Of a stretch of DNA of 26,941 nucleotides, positions 14,780 to 23,084 are shown piece after piece. A program made the translations under genes and the position numbers. The DNA lies in assembly GCA_023418055.1 (NCBI GenBank), contig JAEZDP010000012.1, positions 1 through 26,941 on the forward strand, given 5' to 3'. Source of the DNA: Acidobacteriota bacterium. Lineage in GTDB: Bacteria; Acidobacteriota; Vicinamibacteria; Vicinamibacterales; Vicinamibacteraceae. Position 1 is the stretch's first letter. Each line of letters begins with the position of its first letter. The notes under the pieces were generated by a model that worked only from the letters and a program-made list of their open reading frames with translations, had not been told where the DNA came from and ran no database searches.

Positions 14780-17700
14780 TTACGCCACGCCGACGGTCAA
14801 CGCCGTCAGCACCTCACGCTCGATGTCGGCCTCGAGAGCCAGCAGGGCCTCGTACCGCTCGGGCAGCGGCTGCTCCCGCGACAGGATGGCCTGACGCGTC
14901 GCGACACCGTCGGCCGCCGCATCGGCCGCCACGTAGGCCGCCACGATGTCGCCCGTCGCGGCTCCCGTCCGGGCCGCGATGCGCGGGATGAAGGCGATGC
15001 CCGCTTGGTTGATGACCTGGTTGATGGCCACCGTCGCCACGATCTCACGCCGCAGCGCATGCCCTGCGAAGTGCTCGCCGAACCGCTCACGCAGCAGGCG
15101 GGGGAAGTACGCGTGGAGCAGGCGCTGCGCCGCGTCACCGTCGGGAAACGTCGACGCGAGCGTCTGGTCGTAGCCCACCATCTTCGACTGCCCGAGCAAG
15201 ACGGCCAGCAGGGGCCGCGGTAACCCGCGCGCGCGATCAGGACTCGTCAAGAGCGCATCCCGCGTCGGGACGTCCTCGTCTTCCCGCGAGAACACCCGTG
15301 CCGCGACGAGTTGGTCGATGAGATCGACGAACTCCTCGTACCGCGTCCGGCTGCGCAGGCTGTCGAGCGTGATGCAGCGGGCCTGCAGCTTGTTGTCGGC
15401 CAGCACCAGCTCCGACACGTTATCGGTCATCTCCTGGAGGATCTCGTTGCGGGCCTCGCGGCTCTCCACCACCTTCTGGCTGACGAGCCGGTCCATCAGG
15501 ATCTTGATGTTGACCTCGTGGTCGGACATGTCGACGCCGCCCGAGTTGTCCACCGCGTCGGTGTTGCACAACCCGCCGCGCCGCCAGTACTCGATGCGGC
15601 CCTTCTGCGTCATCCCGAGGTTGCCGCCCTCGCCAATCACCTTCGCCTGCACGTCCGCGCCATCCACCCGCACGCGGTCGTTGGCGCGGTCCCCCACCTC
15701 GGCGTCGTCTTCGGAACTGGCCTTCACGTAGGTGCCGATGCCGCCGTTGTACAGCAGGTCGACGCGACTGGTGAGCATGCGGCGAATCATCTCCTCGCCT
15801 GTCACCTCGTCCACGCTGATGCCAAAGAGCTCGCGCATCTCGGGCGACACGGGAATCGCCTTGGCCGACCGGTCGAACACCCCGCCGCCCGCCGAGATGA
15901 GCGACGCATCGTAGTCGCGCCACGTGGACCGCGGCAGCGCAAACAGGCGCTCGCGTTCGCCGAAGGACACCTCGGGGTCCGGATCGGGGTCGATGAAGAT
16001 GTGCTGGTGATTGAAGGCGCCGACGAGCCTGGTCACGCGGCTCTGCAGCAGCCCGTTGCCGAACACGTCGCCCGACATGTCGCCAATGCCCACCATGGTG
16101 AACGGCTCCACCTGGATGTCGTGGCCGAGCGTGTGGAAATGGTGCTTCACGCACTCCCACGCGCCGCGCGCCGTGATGCCCTCCTTCTTGTGGTCGTACC
16201 CCTGACTGCCGCCCGACGCAAACGCATCGCCCAGCCAGAAGCCATACTGCGCGGACACCGCGTTGGCCGTGTCCGACAGATGGGCGGTCCCCTTGTCGGC
16301 GGCCACGACGAGATACGGGTCGTCCTCGTCGAACCGCACGACGTCCGGCGGATGCGTCACCGTGCCGTCCACGATGTTGTCGGTGATGTCGAGCAGCCCC
16401 GAGATGAACTGTCGGTACCGGTCCACCAGGTACTGGTCGAGGGCGGGCCGCGGCGGCACCTGGCCCTTCAACACGAAGCCACCCTTGCTGCCCACCGGGA
16501 CGATGATGGCGTTCTTGACCATCTGCGTCTTCATCAGCCCGAGCACTTCGGTGCGGAAGTCGTCGTGCCGGTCGCTCCAGCGGATGCCGCCCCGCGCCAC
16601 CTTGCCGCCCCGCAGGTGGATGCCTTCAAGGTACGGCGAGTGCACGTAGATCTCGAACATCGGCCGCGGCGACACCATGCCGGCCACGCGCGCGCACTCC
16701 ACCTTGATCGAGATGACGGGCCGTTCGGGCCGCTGGAACACGTTGGTGCGCACGATCGCCTCGATGAGGTTCTCGATGCCGCGCAACACCTCATCGTCGA
16801 GCAGGTTGTCGACCTGCTGGAGGGCCAGGCGGAGGTCGGCGTCGGCGCGGTCCACGGCACCCGCACGTTCGTCCTGACGTGTCGGGTCGAACCGCGCGGC
16901 AAACAAGCGCCACAGGGCGGCCGCCGCCGCGCTGTTGCGCAGCAGGACGGTGGTGATCGTCTCGGCGTTGTAGTTGGAGCGGATCTGCACGAGATGGTTC
17001 CGCAGCGTCCGCAGCACCTCCACCTGGCGCCACGTCAGCCCCTCGAGCAGCACGAGGCCATTCAACGCATCGTCGGTGGCGCGGCCCTCGTGCAGCGCCC
17101 GCAGCGCGTCGAGCAGGCGCTCGGGCGCATCGACGACGGCCGACACCACGCGCTTCTGCGCGTTGATCCGCAGGCGCTCCAGGTACCCGGTGCGGCCTTC
17201 GGGCAGCACGAGCGGCAGCGTCAACTCCTCGACCACAGGGAGCGCGAGGTTCTGAAGCGTCCGCAACGTCTGGGTGAGCCCGAGCGGCTTCGCCGCAAAC
17301 AGCTTGATGGTGATGTGGTCGGCCGATTCCGGCAGCACGCTCATCTCGAGCCGGTTCTCGAGCACTTCGAACCGCCGAAGGTCGTCAGCCACTTCGCGGG
17401 GATGGGTCGACTCGCGATAGAGACCGCTGCGGGTGTCGCGCCGGACGTACTTGTTGAAGAGGCGCCGGCCCTCGATCGTGCCGAACGCCTCGTCGAGTTC
17501 CACCGACACCAGGTCTTCCCAGGTCGCGATCGCGCGCGACGTCAACTCGCGCACCGTGTCCACGTCGAGCGGCGCTTCGAGTTGGGCGGCGTCGAAGTAG
17601 TAGATGATCGCGGCCTTGGTGCCGCAGTCGGCCCACTCGCTGAACAGGATGGTGCCGAAGGCCTCGCTCAGGAGCCGCTTCAGGTCCTCGTCGGCCTTGA

Positions 17701-19021
17701 AGGAGTACCGGATGTCCGAGAAGGCGACGGACGCGGCGGCATACCCGGTGCCCTCGCGCACGGCGGCGGCAATCTCGTCGTCGCCGACCATGTGCACCAT
17801 CTGCTCGATGATGGCCTTCAAGTCCGCGGCCGTGGCGTAGAACAGCTCGCGTTTCGGGAAGTGGTTGAAGATGGCGCGCGCTTCCCGGTACGCATGCGAA
17901 TTGGTGGAGAGCCCGCTCGTCCCGAGGATGAAGTCGAGCTTCTCGCCGAGCAGCGGGATGTGCTGCGCCTTCGCGGCAAACGCACTCTTGGCGAACCGAC
18001 CGATGACGAGCGTCATCGCGCCCAGCGAGCCGTCGGCATTCCACTCGCGCACGAACAGGTCTTCGAGCGGCTCGAGGTGGTGGATGGCCCGCCCGCGCAC
18101 GCAGTAGTCGATGTCCACGATGCGGGTGTCGGACGGCGCGGGATTCAGATTGCGTTCGATGTCGTCGGGCAGTCCCGGGAAGACCGTGGGCAGCAGCGAC
18201 GCGTCCTGGAAGGCGCCGAGCGCGCTGCCCGCATTCGGCTGCAGCACACCCTCCGGCCCCATCTCGTAGCGCATCAGGCCGAGCATCACGAAGTTGTCGT
18301 CGGTCAGCCACTCGAGGAACCGCTGGGCCGACTCGACGTCGCCGTTGTCCTCGCCTCGGCGTGTCCGCAGGCGCGGACGCATCTGCCCCACGGCCTGCAC
18401 CATCGCCTTGAAGTCGTCCACCGCCAGGAAGACGCTCTTGAGCAGCGAGAACATCTGGTGCTCGAGCCGGCGCAGCCGGTCGGTGCGGTCGATGCGTTCG
18501 ATGCGAAACTGGCAGAAGAGCTCCTGCGACCCCTCTTCTCCGTGCGGGCCGATGTGCACCACGCGTTCCCACTGGCGACGCACCGTCAGCCGCGGGTGAA
18601 TGGCCGAGAAGACGCGCAGGCCCTCGTTCTGGAAGAAGTTCTTGAGGCTCTCGAAGATGAACGGTGCGTCGGGTGTGTGGGTCTCGACGATGGTGACTTC
18701 GTGCGACCGCCCATCGTCGGCGGCGGCGGTGTCGCGGGCGTCGGCGTCTGGGTTGCGCACCGACACATGCAGGCCGGGCAACCCCTTGTAGAGTTGCACG
18801 CCGGGCGGCATCGTGTGACAGAGGAAGTGCAAGTACTCGCCCATCCGCACGGCGAAGGTCTCGGGCGACAGTCGGAAGGCGAGGCTGTCGGGCACCTGGC
18901 CGATGACCGCCGGCACCAGGGCGTCCATGAGGGGGCGATCGCTTTCGGACGCCACCGCGAGTGCCCGTTGCCGGACCTCGGCCAGCAGGAGTTCACGACG
19001 TGCGGGGTCGGCTGTGATCAT
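14780..19021 (-). CDS. NAD-specific glutamate dehydrogenase, large (GDH-180-like) class
   Basis: This 1413-residue protein belongs to the large NAD-dependent glutamate dehydrogenases (Bac_GDH), which convert glutamate to 2-oxoglutarate and ammonia. The catalytic core is clear: GGKVARGGIRWSDRHDDFRTEV (about 805-826), K-T-Q-M-V-K-N (about 831), VGSKGGFVLKG (about 843-853), then the nucleotide-binding VGIGDMSGDVFGNGLL (about 977-992) and VIGEGGNLGMTQKGRIEY. The long N-terminal half is regulatory in this family. Typical members are around 1600 residues, so the N-terminus is somewhat short, but the frame is unbroken. I chose the ATG at 19021 over one ten codons upstream because AGGGA lies at the right distance. 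The gene is divergent from the exported isomerase at 19157. The start carries no signal peptide, as expected for a cytosolic enzyme. Confidence 0.93.
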   Translation of the reverse strand: MITADPARRELLLAEVRQRALAVASESDRPLMDALVPAVIGQVPDSLAFRLSPETFAVRMGEYLHFLCHTMPPGVQLYKGLPGLHVSVRNPDADARDTAAADDGRSHEVTIVETHTPDAPFIFESLKNFFQNEGLRVFSAIHPRLTVRRQWERVVHIGPHGEEGSQELFCQFRIERIDRTDRLRRLEHQMFSLLKSVFLAVDDFKAMVQAVGQMRPRLRTRRGEDNGDVESAQRFLEWLTDDNFVMLGLMRYEMGPEGVLQPNAGSALGAFQDASLLPTVFPGLPDDIERNLNPAPSDTRIVDIDYCVRGRAIHHLEPLEDLFVREWNADGSLGAMTLVIGRFAKSAFAAKAQHIPLLGEKLDFILGTSGLSTNSHAYREARAIFNHFPKRELFYATAADLKAIIEQMVHMVGDDEIAAAVREGTGYAAASVAFSDIRYSFKADEDLKRLLSEAFGTILFSEWADCGTKAAIIYYFDAAQLEAPLDVDTVRELTSRAIATWEDLVSVELDEAFGTIEGRRLFNKYVRRDTRSGLYRESTHPREVADDLRRFEVLENRLEMSVLPESADHITIKLFAAKPLGLTQTLRTLQNLALPVVEELTLPLVLPEGRTGYLERLRINAQKRVVSAVVDAPERLLDALRALHEGRATDDALNGLVLLEGLTWRQVEVLRTLRNHLVQIRSNYNAETITTVLLRNSAAAAALWRLFAARFDPTRQDERAGAVDRADADLRLALQQVDNLLDDEVLRGIENLIEAIVRTNVFQRPERPVISIKVECARVAGMVSPRPMFEIYVHSPYLEGIHLRGGKVARGGIRWSDRHDDFRTEVLGLMKTQMVKNAIIVPVGSKGGFVLKGQVPPRPALDQYLVDRYRQFISGLLDITDNIVDGTVTHPPDVVRFDEDDPYLVVAADKGTAHLSDTANAVSAQYGFWLGDAFASGGSQGYDHKKEGITARGAWECVKHHFHTLGHDIQVEPFTMVGIGDMSGDVFGNGLLQSRVTRLVGAFNHQHIFIDPDPDPEVSFGERERLFALPRSTWRDYDASLISAGGGVFDRSAKAIPVSPEMRELFGISVDEVTGEEMIRRMLTSRVDLLYNGGIGTYVKASSEDDAEVGDRANDRVRVDGADVQAKVIGEGGNLGMTQKGRIEYWRRGGLCNTDAVDNSGGVDMSDHEVNIKILMDRLVSQKVVESREARNEILQEMTDNVSELVLADNKLQARCITLDSLRSRTRYEEFVDLIDQLVAARVFSREDEDVPTRDALLTSPDRARGLPRPLLAVLLGQSKMVGYDQTLASTFPDGDAAQRLLHAYFPRLLRERFGEHFAGHALRREIVATVAINQVINQAGIAFIPRIAARTGAATGDIVAAYVAADAAADGVATRQAILSREQPLPERYEALLALEADIEREVLTALTVGVA

Positions 19022-19026
19022 GAGAA

Positions 19027-19031
19027 TCCCT
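19027..19031 (-). promoter_or_regulatory. Shine-Dalgarno that decides the glutamate dehydrogenase start
   Basis: AGGGA on the minus strand lies five bases before the ATG at 19021. No comparable site precedes the alternative in-frame start at 19051. Confidence 0.5.
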
Positions 19032-19141
19032 GATAGGTGCGATAACGACAAGTCATGCTATCGCGGGTTTCCGGCGAGCGACAAGGCGCGGGCGCGCGCG
19101 ATCCTGCCGGGAATCCGCTGATACACTACCGCCGTTCTTAC

Positions 19142-19147
19142 GAGGAG
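19142..19147 (+). promoter_or_regulatory. Shine-Dalgarno that decides the GTG start of the exported isomerase
   Basis: GAGGAG lies nine bases before the GTG at 19157, supporting it over an in-frame ATG at 19055 that would add a 34-residue leader before the Tat signal. Confidence 0.65.
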
Positions 19148-19156
19148 TCTGCCGCC

Positions 19157-20254
19157 GTGTCCCATTCATCGCCGTCCCGGCGTGCGTTTCTCGCGTCCAC
19201 CGCGGCGACACTGGTCGCTGCCACTGCCGCTTCACGGCGCGTCGAGGCGCAGGTCCCACCCGAGCTGCCGCGTCCCGTACCGCTCGGCATCGACAACTTC
19301 GCCGTGCGGGCCTCGGCGTGGAAGGCTCCGCGGCTGGTGGAGTACGCGGCGTCGCTCGGCGTCGATTCCCTGCTCATCTCCGACCTCGAGTCGTTCGACG
19401 GCGCGGACGCCGCCGCGCTCGAGGCGCTGCGTGACCAGGCCGCGGAAGCTGGCGTGGCCCTCCACGTCGGCATGTGGAGCGTGTGCCCCACCTCCAAGGC
19501 CTTCCGCAAGGAGAACGGCACGGCCGACGTGCAGCTGGCCTCGGGCATTCGCATCGCACGGGCGGTCGGGTCGCCGGTGCTGCGCGTCGTGCTGGGCACC
19601 TGGGAGGACCGCCTCACGGACGGCGGCATCTACCGCCACATCGACAGCCTGGTCAGCGTGCTGAAGTCGGCGCGCTCGCGGGCGCTCGACGCCGGGCTGC
19701 GCATCGCGGTCGAGAACCACGCGGGCGACATGCGCTCCGAGGAACTGGCCGCGCTCGTCGAGATGGCCGGGCGCGACTTCGTCGGCGTCAACTTCGATTC
19801 CGGCAATGCCTTGTGGACGCTCGAAGATCCGGTGGACGCCCTCGACCGGCTCGCCCCGTACGTAGTCACCTCCAGCGTGCGGGACGGCGTCGTCACCGAG
19901 ATTCCGACCGGCGCGCGTGTGCGGTGGACGGCGATGGGCGATGGCCAGATCGACCTCCCGCTGCTCGTGCAGCGTTTTGCCACGGCGTGTCCAGGCGTGC
20001 CGCTGCACATCGAGACCATCTCGGGCGTGGGCCGCGACCTGCCCTTCCTCGACGCCGATTTCTGGGAGGCCTGGCCGCGCGTGGATGGCAGCGGGCTCGC
20101 GCGCTTCATCCGACTGATGCGCCGGAAGGCGCCGAACGTGCCCGCCACGCAGAAGCCCAACGATGCCGCCGACCAGCGGCGCGAGCTCGAAAAGAGCGTA
20201 GCGTACTGCCGCACCCTCGGCGTCGGCATCCGCGGTGCCCAGAGGTCGGCATGA
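19157..20254 (+). CDS. Tat-exported xylose-isomerase-like TIM barrel, coupled to a sulfatase
   Basis: The protein has 365 residues. It begins with a twin-arginine signal (SRRAFLASTAATLVAATAAS). The barrel keeps metal-ligand candidates E186 (AVENHAGD), D214 (VNFDSGNA) and E286 (HIETIS), but at the position of the usual H-x-K-D motif it reads S240-VRD, so the His is missing. Identity to the isomerase at 11227 looks low apart from motifs, so they are different subfamilies. Its stop overlaps the sulfatase start (ATGA at 20251-20254), which strongly suggests that both act in one exported sugar-processing step. Start choice rests on GAGGAG upstream. Substrate unknown. Confidence 0.8.
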   Translation: MSHSSPSRRAFLASTAATLVAATAASRRVEAQVPPELPRPVPLGIDNFAVRASAWKAPRLVEYAASLGVDSLLISDLESFDGADAAALEALRDQAAEAGVALHVGMWSVCPTSKAFRKENGTADVQLASGIRIARAVGSPVLRVVLGTWEDRLTDGGIYRHIDSLVSVLKSARSRALDAGLRIAVENHAGDMRSEELAALVEMAGRDFVGVNFDSGNALWTLEDPVDALDRLAPYVVTSSVRDGVVTEIPTGARVRWTAMGDGQIDLPLLVQRFATACPGVPLHIETISGVGRDLPFLDADFWEAWPRVDGSGLARFIRLMRRKAPNVPATQKPNDAADQRRELEKSVAYCRTLGVGIRGAQRSA

Positions 20255-21843
20255 CACGTTCGGGCCTGTCGGCGGGGCGCCTGTGGCTTGGCGTGGTGAT
20301 GATGGTCACGACGCTGGCAGGCAGCCACGGGGCGACGCCGCAAGGCCCGCAGCCCTCCACGGCGGGCGCGTCGCAGCGGCAGGCCGTGTCTCCGGGCGCG
20401 CTCCCCGCACGCGCCGGCGTGACCCCGCGCAACATCGTCTTCATCCTGAGCGACGATCACCGCTTCGACGCGATGAGCTTCATGGGCCATCCGTTCGTGC
20501 AGACGCCGAACATGGACCGGATGGCAAGAGGCGGCGCCCACGTGCGCAACGCCTTCGTCACGACGGCGTTGTGTTCGCCCTCGCGCGCGTCCATCCTCAC
20601 CGGCACCTACGCGCACCGGCATGGGGTGGTCGACAACTTCACGCCGATTCCGCCGGGGCTGCCCAACTTCGCGCAGTACCTGCAGCAGGCGCGTTACCAG
20701 ACGGCCTACGTCGGCAAGTGGCACATCGGCGATGCGACTGACGACCCGCAACCGGGCTTCGACCACTGGGTGAGCTTTCGCGGACAGGGCACGTATCTGC
20801 CGAATGGCACCCGCACGATGCTGAACGTGGACGGCCGCCACGTGCCGCAGCGGGGATACATCACCGACGAACTGACCGACTACGCGATGGACTGGCTGGG
20901 ACGCACGTCACGCGACCGGCCGTTCATGCTGTACCTCTCGCACAAGGGCGTCCATGCCGACTTCGTGCCCGCGGACCGTCACAAAGACAGTTATGCCAAC
21001 GCACCGGTGACGCCTCCGGCGACGATGCGGCCCGAGGCCGCCGTCGAGGGCAACTGGCCCACGTGGGTGCGCAACCAGCGCAACAGCTGGCACGGCGTGG
21101 ATTTCCCCTATCACTCGACGCTCGACGTGGCCGAGTACTACCGGCGCTACCTCGAGACGCTGCGCGGGGTGGACGACAGCATCGGTCGCGTGCTCGACTG
21201 GCTCGAGCGGGAGGGCCTGCTCGAGCAGACGCTGGTCGTCTACATGGGCGACAACGGCTTCGCCTTCGGTGAGCATGGCCTCATCGACAAGCGGACGGCG
21301 TTCGACTGGTCGATGCGCGTGCCGATGGTCGTCCACTGGCCAGAAGCAATCAAGCCCGGCACCGTCGTCGAGCCCATCGTTGCGAACATCGACGTGGCGC
21401 CGACCGTGCTCGAAGCGGCAGGGCTCGAACGCCCGCAGCACATGGACGGCCAGAGCGTCGTGCCGCTGTTGCGCGGCGAGCCGGTGCCGTGGCGGGACGC
21501 GCTGCTCTACGAGTACTACTGGGAGTACTCCTTCCCGCAGACGCCCACGCAGTTCGCGCTGCGCGGCGATCGGTACAAGTACGTCTTCACGCACGGTGTG
21601 TGGGACATCGACATGCTGTTCGACCTGCAGCAGGACCCCGCCGAAGCCAGGAACCTGATCGACGATCCGGCGCACGCGAAGACCGTCGGGCAGATGCGCG
21701 CGCGGCTCTTCGATGAACTCGAACGCCTCGACGGCATGTCGATCCCGCTCTACCCACTGCGTGGCGGACAGCAGCGGCTGCGCAACCCTGACGGATCTCC
21801 TGCCGCGCCGTTTCCGGCAAGGCTCGTTGCCCGGCCGAACTAG
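20251..21843 (+). CDS. Sulfatase, exported, coupled to the isomerase
   Basis: The protein has 530 residues. It starts with a hydrophobic signal (LWLGVVMMVTTLAGSHGA) and a Pro/Gln/Ala-rich linker to about residue 58. The sulfatase core has NIVFILSDDHR (D68, D69), C108-SPSRASILTG (Cys-type formylglycine site), YVGKWHIGD, and YMGDNGF (D334, N335). The C-terminal part (FALRGDRYKYVFTHGVWDIDMLFDLQQDPAEARNL) is typical of sulfatases of the type found with polysaccharide or glycoside degradation. The length is normal. A maturation enzyme is not in the window. It ends eight bases before the convergent murQ stop, leaving almost no room for a terminator. Confidence 0.9.
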   Translation: MTRSGLSAGRLWLGVVMMVTTLAGSHGATPQGPQPSTAGASQRQAVSPGALPARAGVTPRNIVFILSDDHRFDAMSFMGHPFVQTPNMDRMARGGAHVRNAFVTTALCSPSRASILTGTYAHRHGVVDNFTPIPPGLPNFAQYLQQARYQTAYVGKWHIGDATDDPQPGFDHWVSFRGQGTYLPNGTRTMLNVDGRHVPQRGYITDELTDYAMDWLGRTSRDRPFMLYLSHKGVHADFVPADRHKDSYANAPVTPPATMRPEAAVEGNWPTWVRNQRNSWHGVDFPYHSTLDVAEYYRRYLETLRGVDDSIGRVLDWLEREGLLEQTLVVYMGDNGFAFGEHGLIDKRTAFDWSMRVPMVVHWPEAIKPGTVVEPIVANIDVAPTVLEAAGLERPQHMDGQSVVPLLRGEPVPWRDALLYEYYWEYSFPQTPTQFALRGDRYKYVFTHGVWDIDMLFDLQQDPAEARNLIDDPAHAKTVGQMRARLFDELERLDGMSIPLYPLRGGQQRLRNPDGSPAAPFPARLVARPN

Positions 21844-21851
21844 CACGACGT

Positions 21852-22751
21852 TCAGGCCGACAGCATCGCGACGGCCTGTTCGATGACCCCGCTCGCCCGC
21901 TGAAGCGCCGCGCCGGCCGCCTCACGCGGGCGTCCCGTCCGCGCCATGACGACAGCGGTCGCCACGTCGCCACCCGCGGCCTCGAGCGCCGCCACAGCGG
22001 CGGTCCGATCGATTCGCAGTTCGGATTCCAGGATGCGCACGGCACGTTCCTGCAGCTTGCTGTTGCGGGCGCGCATGTTGGTCATCCTGTTGCCCCGCAC
22101 GTACCCCAGCTGAATCATCGCGGTCGTCGAGATCATGTTCAGCACGAGCTTCTGGGCAGTACCGGCCTTCATGCGCGTCGACCCGGCGACCACTTCGGGA
22201 CCGACGACCGGCACAATCGCGACGTCCACCGCCTCGGTGATCGCCGATCCGGGCACGCAGGTGATGGCCGCGGTGAACGCCCCGAGGGCCCGTGCATGCG
22301 CCACGGCGCCGATGGTGTACGGCGTCCGCCCCGACGCGGCAAGGCCGATGACGGCGTCGGCGGCGGTGACGCCGCGGGCCTCGAGGTCGTGCGCACCGGC
22401 CTCTCGGTCGTCTTCGGATGCTTCGACGGCTTTGTGACAGGCCTCATAGCCACCGGCGATGACGCCCTGCACCAGATCGGCGGACACACCGTACGTCGGC
22501 GGGCACTCGGACGCGTCGAGCACGCCGAGCCGCCCGGACGTGCCCGTGCCGACGTAGATCAGCCGCCCTCCCTGACGCAGCCGACCGACAACGCCCTCGA
22601 CGGCGCGAACGATACTGGGCAACTCACGGTGCACCGCGGCGGGCACACCGTGGTCTTCGTCGTTGATGAGCGCGAGGGTGTCGCCGATGCTCAGCGTGTC
22701 GAGATGGCGCGAGCGCTCGTTCTCCTGCTCGGTGATGGGAAGGTCGGACAT
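21852..22751 (-). CDS. murQ: N-acetylmuramic acid 6-phosphate etherase
   Basis: This 299-residue protein is a clear MurQ. It cleaves the lactyl ether of MurNAc 6-phosphate to give GlcNAc 6-phosphate and D-lactate in peptidoglycan recycling, in the cytosol. The SIS domain motif GRLIYVGTGTSGRLGVLDASECPPTYG spans about residues 62-88, with E82 at the catalytic position; the second catalytic Glu is E113 in EASEDDREAG. PVVGPEVVAGSTRMKAGTAQKLVLNMIST is also diagnostic. The length is normal. It is the last gene of the leftward unit, 27 bases after the immunity gene; a link to the toxin pair is not evident and may be chance. Confidence 0.95.
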   Translation of the reverse strand: MSDLPITEQENERSRHLDTLSIGDTLALINDEDHGVPAAVHRELPSIVRAVEGVVGRLRQGGRLIYVGTGTSGRLGVLDASECPPTYGVSADLVQGVIAGGYEACHKAVEASEDDREAGAHDLEARGVTAADAVIGLAASGRTPYTIGAVAHARALGAFTAAITCVPGSAITEAVDVAIVPVVGPEVVAGSTRMKAGTAQKLVLNMISTTAMIQLGYVRGNRMTNMRARNSKLQERAVRILESELRIDRTAAVAALEAAGGDVATAVVMARTGRPREAAGAALQRASGVIEQAVAMLSA

Positions 22752-22778
22752 GTCGGAGACGAGTGTACGCCTTGGCGA

Positions 22779-23084
22779 TCACGACGCGGCGTCGTACGGA
22801 CGGCTCAGGGCGCGCGTCAACGCCTCCAGTTCCTCGTCGGACCCCGGCGCCCAGGCCCCGCCGAAGCTGTCCTCGAGCAGCCGCCCGCGCGCGCTGGCGT
22901 GAAGACCCTCGGTCAACGCGAGAAACGTGGCCCACTCCTGCGCCAGGGCTGCGGTGTCCTCGGGCGCCGTGTCTTCGCGCCATGCCGCGACCGCGCCGTC
23001 CACACCGCCGGAGACCTCGAAGTCCTGGTGCAGGTAGGCCGGGACGAACGCAAGCAGCGTGGGGAACTGTTCGGGCTCTATCAT
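22779..23084 (-). CDS. CdiI-type immunity protein (contact-dependent inhibition immunity family)
   Basis: The protein has 101 residues, no signal peptide, and a net acidic charge. It opens with MIEPEQFPTLLAFVPAYLHQDFEV, the recognised start of the CdiI_2 family (F-P-x-L-x-x-F ... Y-x-H-Q-D), then has the D-x-A-P-E-D-T segment and a Leu/Glu-rich helix ELEALTRAL. These small proteins bind a cognate toxin domain and block it. It starts directly after the toxin, with its ATG overlapping the toxin stop (TGATG). A strong GGGAGG six bases upstream fixes the start and would give high translation. Family call is from memory of the domain pattern, not a search. Specific pairing with the upstream gene is inferred from position. 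Confidence 0.72.
   Translation of the reverse strand: MIEPEQFPTLLAFVPAYLHQDFEVSGGVDGAVAAWREDTAPEDTAALAQEWATFLALTEGLHASARGRLLEDSFGGAWAPGSDEELEALTRALSRPYDAAS

Noticed and set aside
15311..19033. Very long plus-strand open frame (about 1240 codons) opposite the glutamate dehydrogenase
   Set aside because: It is antisense to a clear large enzyme, and its translation is rich in His, Val, Glu and Arg without any recognisable domain, as expected from GC-rich codon bias.
19022..19156. Sigma70-like promoters in the gap between the divergent glutamate dehydrogenase and isomerase
   Set aside because: A TACACT at about 19122 resembles a -10 box, but no well-spaced -35 element is present on either strand.
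21844..21851. Terminator between the convergent sulfatase and murQ
   Set aside because: Only eight bases separate the stop codons and no hairpin with a T-tract is visible.
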